NCBI RefSeq assembly: GCF_003576375.1
Contig: NZ_QWGE01000006.1
Span: 185,926-249,925 of the forward strand
Source of the DNA: Pontibacter oryzae
Lineage (GTDB): Bacteria; Bacteroidota; Bacteroidia; Cytophagales; Hymenobacteraceae
Direction of reading: 5' to 3'
DNA length: 64,000 nt
Shown piece after piece: positions 1-8,937 of the stretch. The translations under genes and the position numbers were made by a program. Each line of letters opens with the position of its first letter. The first letter of the stretch is position 1. The notes under the pieces are model-generated. The model was not told where the DNA came from and searched no databases. It saw only the letters and a list, made by a program, of their open reading frames with translations.

Positions 1-654
1 AGCCTCAGCGCCTTGCTCCGCAAAGCCCATTTGCACAGCCGTAGCCTGCGGGTCTATCACGGAAGTATACAGCCCGATCATCACTAAAAGTATAAAAAGC
101 GAGCCTACCAGCGTGTAAATAAAAAACTTAATGGCGGCATACTCGCGCTTCGGCCCGCCCCAGATACCGATCAGGAAATACATCGGCAGGAGCATAAACT
201 CGAAAAACAGGTAGAACAGGAAGAAATCGAGGGCTAGGAAACAGCCCATCACGCTGGTTAGCAGCAACAGGTAAAGCAGAAAGTAGCCCTTTACGTTTTT
301 GGTGATGGTCCAGGAGGAAATTACGCCGATTACGCCCACAATGCCCGTGAGCAGCACCATGCTGATGCTGATGCCATCCACCCCCAGAAAATAATCGATC
401 TGGAAGCGGCCCAAACTGCCGAGCGTAAACCCGATCCAGTTCAGCTTCTCTACAAACTGATAGCCCTGCTGCCCGTTGGCAAGCACCGTCCCATCAAATC
501 CGAAGTATAAAAGTATGGCCAGCCCCATTTGTACCACAGTGCCTGCCAGCGCCACCGCTTTTATGGTATGCTGCAGGCGTACGGGCAGTAGTAGCACCAG
601 CAGCGCTGCCAGCAAAGGTGTAAAGATGAGGCTACTAAGTATAAAATCGTTCAA
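1..654 (-). CDS. nuoM: NADH-quinone oxidoreductase subunit M, N-terminal part (runs off left edge)
   Basis: Proton-pumping antiporter-like subunit of respiratory complex I in the inner membrane. The reading frame is open for 218 codons to the window edge, so only the N-terminal part is present. It shows several hydrophobic helices and family stretches such as FEFMLLPMYFLIGIWGG and REYAAIKFFIYTLVGS, which identify NuoM rather than NuoL or NuoN. The likely start is a TTG at 652-654 (TTG AAC GAT): an in-frame TAA lies five codons upstream and there is no ATG between. It is the last gene seen of the minus-strand complex I operon, 94 bp after nuoL. Identity is secure from the translated sequence; the start codon is inferred. 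Confidence 0.93.
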   Translation of the reverse strand, partial: MNDFILSSLIFTPLLAALLVLLLPVRLQHTIKAVALAGTVVQMGLAILLYFGFDGTVLANGQQGYQFVEKLNWIGFTLGSLGRFQIDYFLGVDGISISMVLLTGIVGVIGVISSWTITKNVKGYFLLYLLLLTSVMGCFLALDFFLFYLFFEFMLLPMYFLIGIWGGPKREYAAIKFFIYTLVGSLFILLVMIGLYTSVIDPQATAVQMGFAEQGAEA

Positions 655-748
655 CGCTGTTACTTGTTAATTACTGATTGTTTTTAAAAGCCGGGATATA
701 AAATCCATTAATCCTTTAAGCCGATAAAACCTGATCTCAAAGGTACCA

Positions 749-2911
749 TCAAAACAGGATGATGTATAGCATTAGTAAAATAAATCCGAACAAAGAGTAA
801 GCATAGTAGCTCTGCACTTTCCCGTTTTGCAGGCCCTGGCCAAGCCTCCCGGCAAGCTTCGAGAGCACGCCCACCAACCACACCAGCCCATCAACTACCC
901 AGCGATCAAACCAAGCCATTATTTTGGCTATAATCACCAGTGCTTTGCTGCCATTGTTCAAGGCATAATCTATCACGCGCTTGTCGTTGCGGTACAGCGT
1001 TCGGGCCAGCACCAGCGCGGGCTGCACAAAGGCTTTAGCGTAAAACTCGTTCAGGTAAAAATGCCGTTGCGACAAGCGGCCCGCTGCGTGTTGTGGCCCC
1101 TCGTGCAGTAGTTGCGCCTCCGGCCTGTTTCTATACTTCAGGATTGCCCAGCTGATACCGGCCACTCCCAGCAAGGTAGAAAGTATGCCAAACACCAGGT
1201 GCAAGGTATGGTTTGCCTCGTCCTGCAGCTTTACGGCATCCAGCAGCCTGCCCGAAAGTATGGCTGTGCCACCCAGTTTTTCCAGGGCGATACCCTGCAG
1301 CAGCCAGCTGCTGCTAAAGCTAAGCGGGTTAAGCGAGAAGAAGATACCAAGCGAAAGTATAGCCAGCACCACCACCGGCCAAAGCATCACGCGCTCTACT
1401 TCCTGGCTTGCCTTCAGGCGGAGGTCCTGCACCGAGAAAGGTGCCCTAAACTCCCCGAAGAAGATAAACCACATGTGCCGCGCCATGTAAAAAGCAGTGA
1501 GAAGTACTACCGTAAACCCGATAAGCGGCACTGTAAAGTATGCCCCGCCACCCATGGTTTGCGCCCAGGCCCAGCTGCCGGAAAGTATGGCGTCTTTAGA
1601 AAGGAACCCGGAAAACAGCGGCAGACCTACAAGCGCGGCAGTGGCCACTACATACGTATAAAAAGTAAGCGGCAAAGCTTTGCGCAGGCCACCCATGTTT
1701 CGGATATCCTGGGCATTGAGGTGCAGGTGATGGTGGTGCAACCCGCGGTGCATGGCATGAATGATGATGCCTGAATTCAGGAAGAGCGCCGCTTTAAAGA
1801 ACGCATGCGTTGCCAAATGGAAAAGCGCAGCATCGTGCGCGCCAGTGCCCATACCCATCACCATGTAACCCAGTTGGGAGATGGTGGAGAAGGCCAGCAC
1901 GGCTTTAATATCGTTTTGCGTAAGAGCTACCAGCGCCCCAACCAGGGCTGTAAGAGCACCAACTAAAGCTATAACCACCAGCGCATCCGGCGTGAAGAAG
2001 GCATAGCAACGGGCCACCAGGTATACACCGGCCGCCACCATGGTTGCCGCATGTATGAGCGCAGAAACCGGAGTGGGGCCCTGCATGGCATCGGGTAGCC
2101 AAACCTGCAACGGAAACTGCGCCGACTTACCCACACAGCCCATAAACAGGCCAAGGCCAGCGAGCGTCAGAAACGTGGGGCCGATTTCTACGAGCCAGGG
2201 CTGCCCTTTTAAAGTATAGGTTACGATAAAGCTCCCGCTTTCCCAGGTGCCGCTACCTACCAGAGTGCGCAGTGTTTCGAGGTCGAATGTTCGGTAGTAT
2301 GTATAGAACGCGAAAAGCCCGAGCAGCAGCCCGATATCGCCTACGCGGTTAAAGAGGAATGCTTTTTTGTTTGCCGCCACAGCAGCCGGCTTATGAAACC
2401 AAAACCCGATCAGCAGGTAAGATGACAAGCCCACCAGCTCCCAGAACATAAAGAGCAGTAACAGGTTATCTACTAACACAATCCCAAGCATGCTAAACGT
2501 AAACAAGCCCAGGAAGGCAAAATAGCGGCTGTAGCCTTTGTCGGCGTGCATGTAGCCCACCGAAAACAATTGCACCAACAGCGAGATGAAGGTAACGATC
2601 ACCAGCATCAGCACCGTGAGGTTATCCAGCAAAATACCCAGGGTAAAGTCTGTGAGGGAGCTGCCCGGCATGCTAAACCAGGTTGTGCGGCTATGGAAGG
2701 TCGTTACGTTCCAGGTTTCCGTAAAAAGCCAGCCGGAAAGTATAAACGCCCCTGCCGTGAGCGCTATGCCCAACCAATCGCCGTGGCGCGGCAACAGACG
2801 GCCAAAAGGCAGCAGCACCAGGAAACCAAACAGCGGCAGCAGCAGCACAACCAATGCGGCAATGGTTTGGGGCGAGGCGGCCAAAGGCTGTAAGAGTTGG
2901 GTTAGCTCCAA
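749..2911 (-). CDS. nuoL: NADH-quinone oxidoreductase subunit L
   Basis: Distal antiporter-like proton pump of complex I. The 720-residue protein is mostly transmembrane, with the family hallmarks LFMFWELVGLSSYLLIGFW (conserved membrane Glu), a HAATMVAAGVYLVAR stretch and AVLAFSTISQLGYM. A C-terminal extension carrying the lateral amphipathic helix region and a last membrane anchor is present. It is longer than the E. coli protein (about 613 residues), as is usual in Bacteroidota. Upstream is nuoK (99 bp gap), downstream nuoM, all minus strand, consistent with one operon. The start ATG at 2911 leads straight into the first hydrophobic segment. Confidence 0.97.
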   Translation of the reverse strand: MELTQLLQPLAASPQTIAALVVLLLPLFGFLVLLPFGRLLPRHGDWLGIALTAGAFILSGWLFTETWNVTTFHSRTTWFSMPGSSLTDFTLGILLDNLTVLMLVIVTFISLLVQLFSVGYMHADKGYSRYFAFLGLFTFSMLGIVLVDNLLLLFMFWELVGLSSYLLIGFWFHKPAAVAANKKAFLFNRVGDIGLLLGLFAFYTYYRTFDLETLRTLVGSGTWESGSFIVTYTLKGQPWLVEIGPTFLTLAGLGLFMGCVGKSAQFPLQVWLPDAMQGPTPVSALIHAATMVAAGVYLVARCYAFFTPDALVVIALVGALTALVGALVALTQNDIKAVLAFSTISQLGYMVMGMGTGAHDAALFHLATHAFFKAALFLNSGIIIHAMHRGLHHHHLHLNAQDIRNMGGLRKALPLTFYTYVVATAALVGLPLFSGFLSKDAILSGSWAWAQTMGGGAYFTVPLIGFTVVLLTAFYMARHMWFIFFGEFRAPFSVQDLRLKASQEVERVMLWPVVVLAILSLGIFFSLNPLSFSSSWLLQGIALEKLGGTAILSGRLLDAVKLQDEANHTLHLVFGILSTLLGVAGISWAILKYRNRPEAQLLHEGPQHAAGRLSQRHFYLNEFYAKAFVQPALVLARTLYRNDKRVIDYALNNGSKALVIIAKIMAWFDRWVVDGLVWLVGVLSKLAGRLGQGLQNGKVQSYYAYSLFGFILLMLYIILF

Positions 2912-3010
2912 GGTGCTTTCTGTTGAGTTAGGGTGCTTTGCTTAACAGCGGGCAAAGTTACATATATTGGCTTAAACTAATAAGTATAGTTTAGGGCAGT
3001 TTTCGGGAGG

Positions 3011-3325
3011 CTACTTGTTCTCTGCTGTTACGACCTCGTTCAGGTTTGCCGTTTTAAAATACTGATACACCCGAAGCACGATGGCCAGCGCCACAGCTGC
3101 CTCTGCGGCGGCTACCACAATCACGAAAAGCGAGAACAGCTGCCCCTGCAAAAGCGTTGGGTCGTATCGGCTGAAGGCTACCAGGTTCAGGTTGGCAGCG
3201 TTAAAAATCAGTTCAATGCCCATCAGCACCACCACCGCATGGCGCTTGGTGATAACGGCAAGTATACCGATGCTGAACAGCGTGGCACTCAGTAAAAGAA
3301 TATGTTCTAGCGGAATAAGGTCCAT
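3011..3325 (-). CDS. nuoK: NADH-quinone oxidoreductase subunit K
   Basis: Small three-helix membrane subunit of complex I, 104 residues, the normal family length. It has the conserved membrane glutamates in GIELIFNAANLNLVAF and AAEAAVALAIVLRVYQ, which form part of the proton path. The start is two bases after the nuoJ stop codon, indicating translational coupling. The order nuoJ-nuoK-nuoL is the canonical complex I order. Confidence 0.97.
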   Translation of the reverse strand: MDLIPLEHILLLSATLFSIGILAVITKRHAVVVLMGIELIFNAANLNLVAFSRYDPTLLQGQLFSLFVIVVAAAEAAVALAIVLRVYQYFKTANLNEVVTAENK

Positions 3326-3327
3326 AC

Positions 3328-3840
3328 TTATGTGTTCTGTTTATCCGTGGCAATGTATGCGGCTCCCATCAGGGCCATCAGCAGCAGCAGCGAGGCCAGC
3401 TCGAAGGGCACTACCACGTCCGTCATCAGTTTAATGCCGATTAGTTGCACGGTGCTTTTCTGTTGACCCAGCACATCCAGGTTTGCAGTTTGCAGCCAGG
3501 GCAGTGTGCTTATATTAGCCTTAAGGATGGCGTAGCTCAAGCCTACAAGTATAAGTCCTGCCACTAACGTGCCCCAAATCTTGTTTACGCTCTCCGAGAG
3601 CACCGATTTATCATGCACCCGGCTGCTGAGCATAATCCCAAACAGGAGCAGCACCAGCACGCCACCCACGTACACCATCAGCTGCGTTACGGCAATAAAA
3701 TCGGCAAACAGCAACACGTAAATGCCTGCCATACTTAGCAGCGTTATCAGCAGCGAAAAACCGGCATACAGCAGATTGCGTGTCAGCACCATGTAGGCAC
3801 CGGAAAGTATGGCAAGTATGGCGAAGATGTAGAAAAGCAT
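3328..3840 (-). CDS. nuoJ: NADH-quinone oxidoreductase subunit J
   Basis: Membrane subunit of complex I, 170 residues, with about five transmembrane helices. The segment around AVTQLMVYVGGVLVLLLFGIMLSS is the characteristic NuoJ helix 3 motif. It is closely coupled to nuoK (2 bp gap). Upstream, instead of nuoI directly, lies an acyltransferase gene (60 bp gap), which is unusual inside this operon. The ATG at 3840 starts in a hydrophobic helix as expected for this family. Confidence 0.97.
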   Translation of the reverse strand: MLFYIFAILAILSGAYMVLTRNLLYAGFSLLITLLSMAGIYVLLFADFIAVTQLMVYVGGVLVLLLFGIMLSSRVHDKSVLSESVNKIWGTLVAGLILVGLSYAILKANISTLPWLQTANLDVLGQQKSTVQLIGIKLMTDVVVPFELASLLLLMALMGAAYIATDKQNT

Positions 3841-3900
3841 GCGTTATTTTAAATCCTGATGTAAAGGTATAAAATCTTGCAGAAACGTATCGCTCCAAGA

Positions 3901-4932
3901 TTACCTTGCAACGGCTCCTCTCCTGCCGCCCAGTTTTATTTGCTTTGATTTACGCAGCGAAGGCCGTTCCACCCATCTGTAGAAAAAATGAGCTACAAGT
4001 ATGGAAAGCAGCAACCCAATCGCTACCAGCAGCACATTCAGCGCGTCGGAATCTGTAAATTTTGCAACCAAATTGATAAACACAGCCCCGGTAATAGCAT
4101 GCAGCAAGTATAAAGCGTATGAAATGCGGCCTAGAAAGCTTCCGACAGCACTTTTCGCGAACGGGAACAGCAGGATAACCAGTGCCGTCAGCAGTGCGAA
4201 AATTACATCTGGGTAACCAAGCACTATCACTCCCGAGAGGCAACATCCGCCTAAAACAAGTATAAATTCTGTTAAGCTGATATGATTTGTGAGCCTCAGT
4301 GCCACCGCTATTCCCATGTAAAACAAAGGCAGCCAATCTACCAGGTGGCCCAAACCCGAAAATAGGACGGGAAGAATAAGCCCGATGACAAGTATAGCCC
4401 ACCTGCCTGCCATCTGCCCTAAAAGCATGGGGCCGACCAACGCCATAAACAGGTAAAACTGAAACTCGATGGCTAGTGTCCAGAACACGGGGTTTACCCA
4501 CCTCACGCCTTCAAAGAACCCAACCAGGTAGCCCACATGCAGCAGCAGCTCATTTAAGCTGGGGCGCAAGTCTACGGGAGTGGCACCCGGCACCAGTTCC
4601 CGGGCATACATGTATACTACGGTAAGCAGCAAAGCCACCAAATACGGCGGCTCAATCCGGATAATCCTTTTTAATAAGTAGCTGCCAAAATGCTTCAGCT
4701 GATACCCAGACTTTAAAAGAGAAAGTGTGATAACTGTACCGCTGATCACAAAAAACATCGGCACGCCATACTTCCCCCAGGAGAAAAAATCGTTCACCGG
4801 TTCCTGCTCAAAAAGGGCATTAGACGAAATAAAGTGAAACAGGCAAACCATTAGTGCAGCCACACCTCTTAAAGAGTCGATAACGGAGAGGTGCTTTATT
4901 TCTGGCAACTGCATTTTATATATCTGGCGCAA
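3901..4932 (-). CDS. Acyltransferase family 3 membrane protein, inserted in the nuo operon
   Basis: Integral-membrane acyltransferase of the acyltransferase-3 family (OafA/NodX type), which acylates cell-surface or secreted sugars using acyl-CoA. Visible hallmarks: IDSLRGVAALMVCLFHF near residue 20 (the R and H are conserved), GVPMFFVISG, RIIRIEPPYLVALLL, and about ten hydrophobic helices over 343 residues. A better start may be the ATG at 4914 (MQLPEIKHL). It lies on the same strand between nuoI (90 bp) and nuoJ (60 bp), where complex I operons normally have nothing. The substrate cannot be deduced. It probably has nothing to do with complex I assembly and is a passenger inserted in the operon. 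Confidence 0.88.
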   Translation of the reverse strand: MRQIYKMQLPEIKHLSVIDSLRGVAALMVCLFHFISSNALFEQEPVNDFFSWGKYGVPMFFVISGTVITLSLLKSGYQLKHFGSYLLKRIIRIEPPYLVALLLTVVYMYARELVPGATPVDLRPSLNELLLHVGYLVGFFEGVRWVNPVFWTLAIEFQFYLFMALVGPMLLGQMAGRWAILVIGLILPVLFSGLGHLVDWLPLFYMGIAVALRLTNHISLTEFILVLGGCCLSGVIVLGYPDVIFALLTALVILLFPFAKSAVGSFLGRISYALYLLHAITGAVFINLVAKFTDSDALNVLLVAIGLLLSILVAHFFYRWVERPSLRKSKQIKLGGRRGAVAR

Positions 4933-5021
4933 GCGTCCGTTTGTCCCTTTTACATTACAGAAGCACGAAAAGACTTTTTAAACACAAAGTGGTGCTTTCA
5001 ACAATACATTAATATAAACTG

Positions 5022-5615
5022 TCACCCCTTCTTCCTTGCGGCCAACGCCGCGGCTTTGGCGGCTGCCATTTCCTCCTGCTGTTTGGCGAAAAGCTGTTTC
5101 TTCTCTTCGGCCTGCTCCGGGCTTAGGTCGGTGAAGTGGTATACCATGTTTTTGATGTCTACTTCCGAGAAATCGTACACGGGTGTCATGGTGAGGCAGT
5201 CGGTAGGGCAAACGGTGGTGCAGAGGCCACAGTAGCAGCACTTGGCCATGTCTATGTCGAAGGTTGGCGCGTACAGGCGTTTTTTGGTGCCGTCGGAGGT
5301 CGTGCCGATGTCTTCGGTGGCTTTCACTGAGTCGATGGTGATGCAATTTACCGGGCAGATCTTGGCGCAAAGGTCGCAGACAATGCAGTCGTCTATCTCG
5401 TTGTGCAGGCGGTAACGGCCGTTATCAGGCACAGGAATAGCCTCGTACGGATACTTGAGCGTCACCAGGCCATCGTCCTGTTTAAAGTAATTCGCATCCG
5501 ACACATACTCTGGCGTGCGGCGCTTGTTGGCTTTCCGGAAGTGGCTCCAAGTCAGCCGCAGCCCGCTCAGCAGCGACTTTACGACGTACCAGAAACCGGT
5601 TGTATCTTTTTTCAC
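5022..5615 (-). CDS. nuoI: NADH-quinone oxidoreductase subunit I (2x 4Fe-4S)
   Basis: Peripheral-arm ferredoxin-like subunit of complex I that carries clusters N6a and N6b toward the quinone site. Two typical 4Fe-4S motifs are visible: CIVCDLCAKICPVNC and CCYCGLCTTVCPTDC. The 197-residue protein has a charged Ala/Lys-rich C-terminal tail. It is preceded by nuoH, from which it is separated by a 91 bp gap holding a long hairpin (5633-5702), and followed by the acyltransferase gene. Confidence 0.97.
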   Translation of the reverse strand: MKKDTTGFWYVVKSLLSGLRLTWSHFRKANKRRTPEYVSDANYFKQDDGLVTLKYPYEAIPVPDNGRYRLHNEIDDCIVCDLCAKICPVNCITIDSVKATEDIGTTSDGTKKRLYAPTFDIDMAKCCYCGLCTTVCPTDCLTMTPVYDFSEVDIKNMVYHFTDLSPEQAEEKKQLFAKQQEEMAAAKAAALAARKKG

Positions 5616-5632
5616 TTCGTTCGGGTTAGAAT

Positions 5633-5702
5633 GTCAGAAAGTTAAAAAGTTAGAAGGTCATTTGTTCAACTTTATACCTTTCTAACCTTTTAACTTTCTA
5701 AC
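5633..5702. repeat. Long imperfect inverted repeat between nuoH and nuoI
   Basis: Left arm 5633-5658 and right arm 5676-5702 are near-perfect reverse complements (about 26 bp with two mismatches and one unpaired base) around a 17-base loop. The arms are built from a GTTAGAAAGTTAAAA-type word. There is no T-run of the kind expected after a terminator. Placed inside the operon it could be an RNA processing or stability element, or a copy of a short dispersed palindromic repeat. A similar TTTCTAACT-rich tract lies at about 9640-9660 without a partner arm. Confidence 0.7.
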
Positions 5703-5706
5703 CTGA

Positions 5707-6810
5707 TTATATCATTAACATCCGCCAGATGCCGGCCACCAGCACCACTGCTAGGGCAACAGGCGTGAGTACTTTCCAGCACAGGTGCATGAGCTGGTCC
5801 GCGCGCAGGCGCGGATACGTCCAGCGGAGTTGCAGCTGTAGAAACAAAAGTATAAACGTTTTGCTCAGCAGCCAGAAAATCCCCCAAAGTATACCGGAGA
5901 GCTCGCCTACGGTACCGCTTGTCCAGTAGGCCAGCGCCACTGGACCTATGTTTGGCAAAGGCGTGTTCCAGCTGCCTAGGAAAAGTATGACTGCCACCAG
6001 GCACACCAGCACCATCATACTATACTCGGCCAGAAACAGCACGGCAAACCGGAAACCGGAGTACTCCACATGGAAACCCGCCACCAACTCCGACTCAGCT
6101 TCCGGTATGTCGAATGGGGCACGGTTGCTTTCGGCCAGCGAGGCGATAAAGTAAATCACAAAGCTCACCAGAAGTATAGGTGCCCGGAAAATGTTCCAGG
6201 TGGTAATGCCACCAATGGTAGTGGTGTTGATGCCAAGTTCCCGAATACCGAACAGCCAGTTCATGTCGTACTCCATCCCCGGAAACTGGTTCATCAAAGC
6301 GCCCTGCTGGTAACTTATCTCCTGAAAATCAAGCGACTGGCAAACCATGACAGCGGAAAGTATGGCCAACCCGGCCGGAATCTCATACGACACGATCTGT
6401 GCTACCGAGCGCATCGCGCCCAGCATGGCATACTTATTATTAGAGCCCCAGCCCGCCATCAGCAGCCCCACCACATCCAAAGACACCACGGCCAGCAGGT
6501 AAAACACGCCAATGCCAATGCCCGCCGGAACCAATGATGGTGCGAACGGGATAACGGCAAAGCCGGCAAACACAGCGGCAAAGATCAGGATGGGCGCCAG
6601 CTTAAACAGCTTTTTATCGGCAGCGGCAGGTATAATATCTTCCTTCTGCAGCAGCTTCAGCACGTCGGCCATGACCTGCAGCGAGCCCTGCGGCCCCGCC
6701 TCGGTAGGCCCCATGCGGTCTTGCATAAAAGCGGCTACCTTGCGCTCGGCATAAGCCAGCACAATCACTACTCCCAGCAAGGCACCTAATGTTAGCAGAA
6801 AAGCAAGCAT
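5707..6810 (-). CDS. nuoH: NADH-quinone oxidoreductase subunit H
   Basis: Membrane subunit of complex I forming the quinone-access channel with NuoB, D and I. Hallmarks: LAYAERKVAAFMQDRMGP near the N-terminus and the loop RAPFDIPEAESELVAGFHVEYSG. The start chosen is the ATG at 6810 (MLAFLLTLGALL), giving 367 residues. The frame stays open to an ATG at 6903, but those extra 31 residues come from an AT-rich repeat-containing leader and are not membrane-like. It is the first nuo gene of this cluster; the gene upstream is map, not nuoG, so the nuoA-G half must be elsewhere. Confidence 0.96.
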   Translation of the reverse strand: MLAFLLTLGALLGVVIVLAYAERKVAAFMQDRMGPTEAGPQGSLQVMADVLKLLQKEDIIPAAADKKLFKLAPILIFAAVFAGFAVIPFAPSLVPAGIGIGVFYLLAVVSLDVVGLLMAGWGSNNKYAMLGAMRSVAQIVSYEIPAGLAILSAVMVCQSLDFQEISYQQGALMNQFPGMEYDMNWLFGIRELGINTTTIGGITTWNIFRAPILLVSFVIYFIASLAESNRAPFDIPEAESELVAGFHVEYSGFRFAVLFLAEYSMMVLVCLVAVILFLGSWNTPLPNIGPVALAYWTSGTVGELSGILWGIFWLLSKTFILLFLQLQLRWTYPRLRADQLMHLCWKVLTPVALAVVLVAGIWRMLMI

Positions 6811-6842
6811 AACGATTATTTTGTTACCCCAAAGGTAGGGCA

Positions 6843-6890
6843 AACTGTAGTTAATTAAGAATTCTGAATTAAGAATTATGCAGGCAGGGC
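6843..6890. repeat. Short AATTAAGAATT direct repeat upstream of nuoH
   Basis: The stretch holds two copies of AATTAAGAATT separated by CTG. It lies in the 5' region of nuoH, downstream of the hairpin that ends the map transcript. It may be part of the nuoH promoter region or a low-complexity AT patch. No function can be assigned. Confidence 0.35.
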
Positions 6891-6905
6891 TTGATGAAAA
6901 CAAAA

Positions 6906-6937
6906 TCCCGATATCTTTTTCTTATAAGATATCGGGA
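6906..6937 (-). terminator. Hairpin downstream of map
   Basis: Perfect 12-bp stem TCCCGATATCTT / AAGATATCGGGA with an 8-base loop, 29 bases after the map stop codon on the minus strand. It is followed by only four T residues, so it is a moderate rho-independent terminator candidate separating the map unit from nuoH. Confidence 0.6.
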
Positions 6938-6965
6938 TAAACCTATTCATGTGCTCTACAAAATC

Positions 6966-7724
6966 TTAAATCCCATTTTCCTTCGTCAGGATAATCGGCT
7001 CCCCGTCTGTTATAAGTATAGTGTGCTCATGCTGCGCCACATAGCCGCCTTTTTCGGCAACTAGCGTCCAGCCGTCACCTTTTTCGTGCGTATAGCTGCC
7101 TTTGGTAGAGATGAAAGTCTCTACGGCCACCACGCTGTTTTTGCGAAACCGCTGCGTATTGTCTTTGTCGTAGAAGTTCGGGATTTCAGTTGGCGCCTCA
7201 TGCAGGCTTCTGCCTACTCCGTGACCCACCAGGTCTTTGATTACTTTAAAGCCGTTCTTTTTAGCTTCCTGCTCAATGGTACGACCTATTTCTGCTATTT
7301 TCTTGCCGCCCTTAACTTCTTTTAGTGCTTTGTGCAGGGCCGTTACAGAGACTTCAATTAGCTTGCTTAGCCCACGTATGTCTTCACCAAGTATAAATGA
7401 ACCACCGTTATCAGCGTAAAAGCCATTTAACTCCGCAGACATATCAATATTAACTAAATCACCTTCTTTCAAGACGGTGTCTTCGGAAGGAATACCATGC
7501 GCAGCCTCGTTGTTGACGCTGATACAAGTATAACCAGGAAAATCGTACTCCGATTTAGGCGCAGATTTGGCTCCAAACTCTTCCAGTATTTTATTGCCGT
7601 ACTCATCCAGCTCTTTAGTAGTGATACCTACACGAGTGTACTCTCGCATTTTTCGGAGCGTAATGGCAACGGCTTCACTTACTTTCATTATCCCTTGCAG
7701 GTCTGCTTCTGATTCTACTATCAT
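6966..7724 (-). CDS. map: Methionine aminopeptidase type I
   Basis: Removes the initiator methionine from nascent proteins in the cytoplasm; a dinuclear metal enzyme. The metal ligands are recognisable: the two Asp in VNIDMSAELNGFYADNGG, the His in GHGVGRSLHE, and the Glu in VAVETF and in QHEHTILIT. The length of 252 residues is normal for the type I family. It is the last gene of a three-gene minus-strand unit after the lipoprotein and the glutathionylspermidine-synthase-like gene (11 bp gap), and it ends at a hairpin. Confidence 0.95.
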   Translation of the reverse strand: MIVESEADLQGIMKVSEAVAITLRKMREYTRVGITTKELDEYGNKILEEFGAKSAPKSEYDFPGYTCISVNNEAAHGIPSEDTVLKEGDLVNIDMSAELNGFYADNGGSFILGEDIRGLSKLIEVSVTALHKALKEVKGGKKIAEIGRTIEQEAKKNGFKVIKDLVGHGVGRSLHEAPTEIPNFYDKDNTQRFRKNSVVAVETFISTKGSYTHEKGDGWTLVAEKGGYVAQHEHTILITDGEPIILTKENGI

Positions 7725-7735
7725 GTTCTTTTGTT

Positions 7736-8923
7736 TTACACTATCTCCTCCACCAAATGCGGCACAAACTGCGACAGGTTAGTGATGATGCCTTTTTCTC
7801 TTCTGTAACCGATGGCACAGCCTTCTCCGGCCCAGAATACGCCAGCCTGGTACTGGTAACCTTTATCGTCTTCGGGCAGCTCGACCCAGCGCTGGTACAC
7901 CTGCTGCTGCCCGTCATACTCGCCAGCTATTTTTGTTACCGACACGCGGTCCACTACTTCTATGCTTTGCCCCTCGCGGCCAAAGTATGGCTTGCGAATG
8001 TATTTGCCGGTGATGGGCGAAAGGTCAGTTTCTAAAAGCAAAGGATGGTACGGGTACGCTTTCCAGAGCCAGGCCAGCATTCCTTTGCTCTGAAACAACA
8101 AGGTATAAGCCGGGTTAGCAACCATTACTGTGCGGGTAGCGGCAAGTTTTGTGAGACTCTCGCAAAGCTCAGGCTCCTCCCAGGCAATTTGCTCCCAAGG
8201 CAAGAGTTTAAACAGAAACGGAAACTGCCGCCACTGCTCCTGCTCTACCTGTGCCCAAACGCCCCGCTCAGCCCCCTCCGTAGATACCACCATATCCTCT
8301 GCGGCACACAAATGCGGCTCGAAACCGGCTTCTGTAGCGGCCTGTGCCATTACAGCGCAATTCGCCTCATCTTCAGCACTGCCGCCCATATAAGTTAACA
8401 GCAGCGCGGGAGCCAGGTCGTCGTTGAGCATGCGCCAGCTACGGAGCTGCTCCACCAGGGCTTCGTACAGGCCAGAATATTGCTTTGCATCGTTTTTACC
8501 TGCCGCAGCCAGGCTTGCCCATTGCACCACGGCCGTTTCCGGTATCGAGGTGGCAGTGTCGGCGTTAAATTCCAGAAGCTTCGGCCCCTCCGGTGTCTGC
8601 ACCAGGTCGAAGCGGCCATACAGGTGCCAATGCCTGTCGTCGTTCCACGACTGGCGCACCAGTTCCCAGAGGTTTTCAGGAATGCCCAGCACGTTCAGGA
8701 ATTCATCCGGAAGTGTATCCGGGATGGCATTCACCATCATCTCGTAGAGCGTACCAGCAGCTTCCAGTAGGGCATCTGCCTCTTGCTCGGGCAGCAGCAC
8801 CGCCTCGCCGGGCACATAATTGGCACAGCCATCTTCCACGCACCACTCCCAGCCTAGGCCACGCACAGCGGCTTCCACGTTGCCGGTATGCGGCGCTACG
8901 CGGATTGTATTTTTATTCTGCAT
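7736..8923 (-). CDS. Glutathionylspermidine synthase-like ATP-grasp protein (YgiC/YjfC type)
   Basis: Member of the family that resembles the synthetase half of glutathionylspermidine synthase: an ATP-grasp ligase forming an amide bond, but lacking the amidase domain. Visible: GWEWCVEDGCANYVPGEAVLL at the N-terminus, GRFDLVQTPEGPKLLEFNADTATSIPE (ATP-grasp region), RKPYFGREGQSIE and the C-terminal NLSQFVPHLV. The 395-residue length matches YgiC. The true substrates of these stand-alone homologues are not established. It lies 14 bp after a lipoprotein gene that resembles the YgiB partner and 11 bp before map. Confidence 0.88.
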   Translation of the reverse strand: MQNKNTIRVAPHTGNVEAAVRGLGWEWCVEDGCANYVPGEAVLLPEQEADALLEAAGTLYEMMVNAIPDTLPDEFLNVLGIPENLWELVRQSWNDDRHWHLYGRFDLVQTPEGPKLLEFNADTATSIPETAVVQWASLAAAGKNDAKQYSGLYEALVEQLRSWRMLNDDLAPALLLTYMGGSAEDEANCAVMAQAATEAGFEPHLCAAEDMVVSTEGAERGVWAQVEQEQWRQFPFLFKLLPWEQIAWEEPELCESLTKLAATRTVMVANPAYTLLFQSKGMLAWLWKAYPYHPLLLETDLSPITGKYIRKPYFGREGQSIEVVDRVSVTKIAGEYDGQQQVYQRWVELPEDDKGYQYQAGVFWAGEGCAIGYRREKGIITNLSQFVPHLVEEIV

Positions 8924-8937
8924 GAAATCTTCTTGGT

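Noticed and set aside
6811..6903. 31-residue N-terminal extension of NuoH
   Set aside because: AT-rich repeat sequence, not membrane-like; the ATG at 6810 begins directly with the known first helix.
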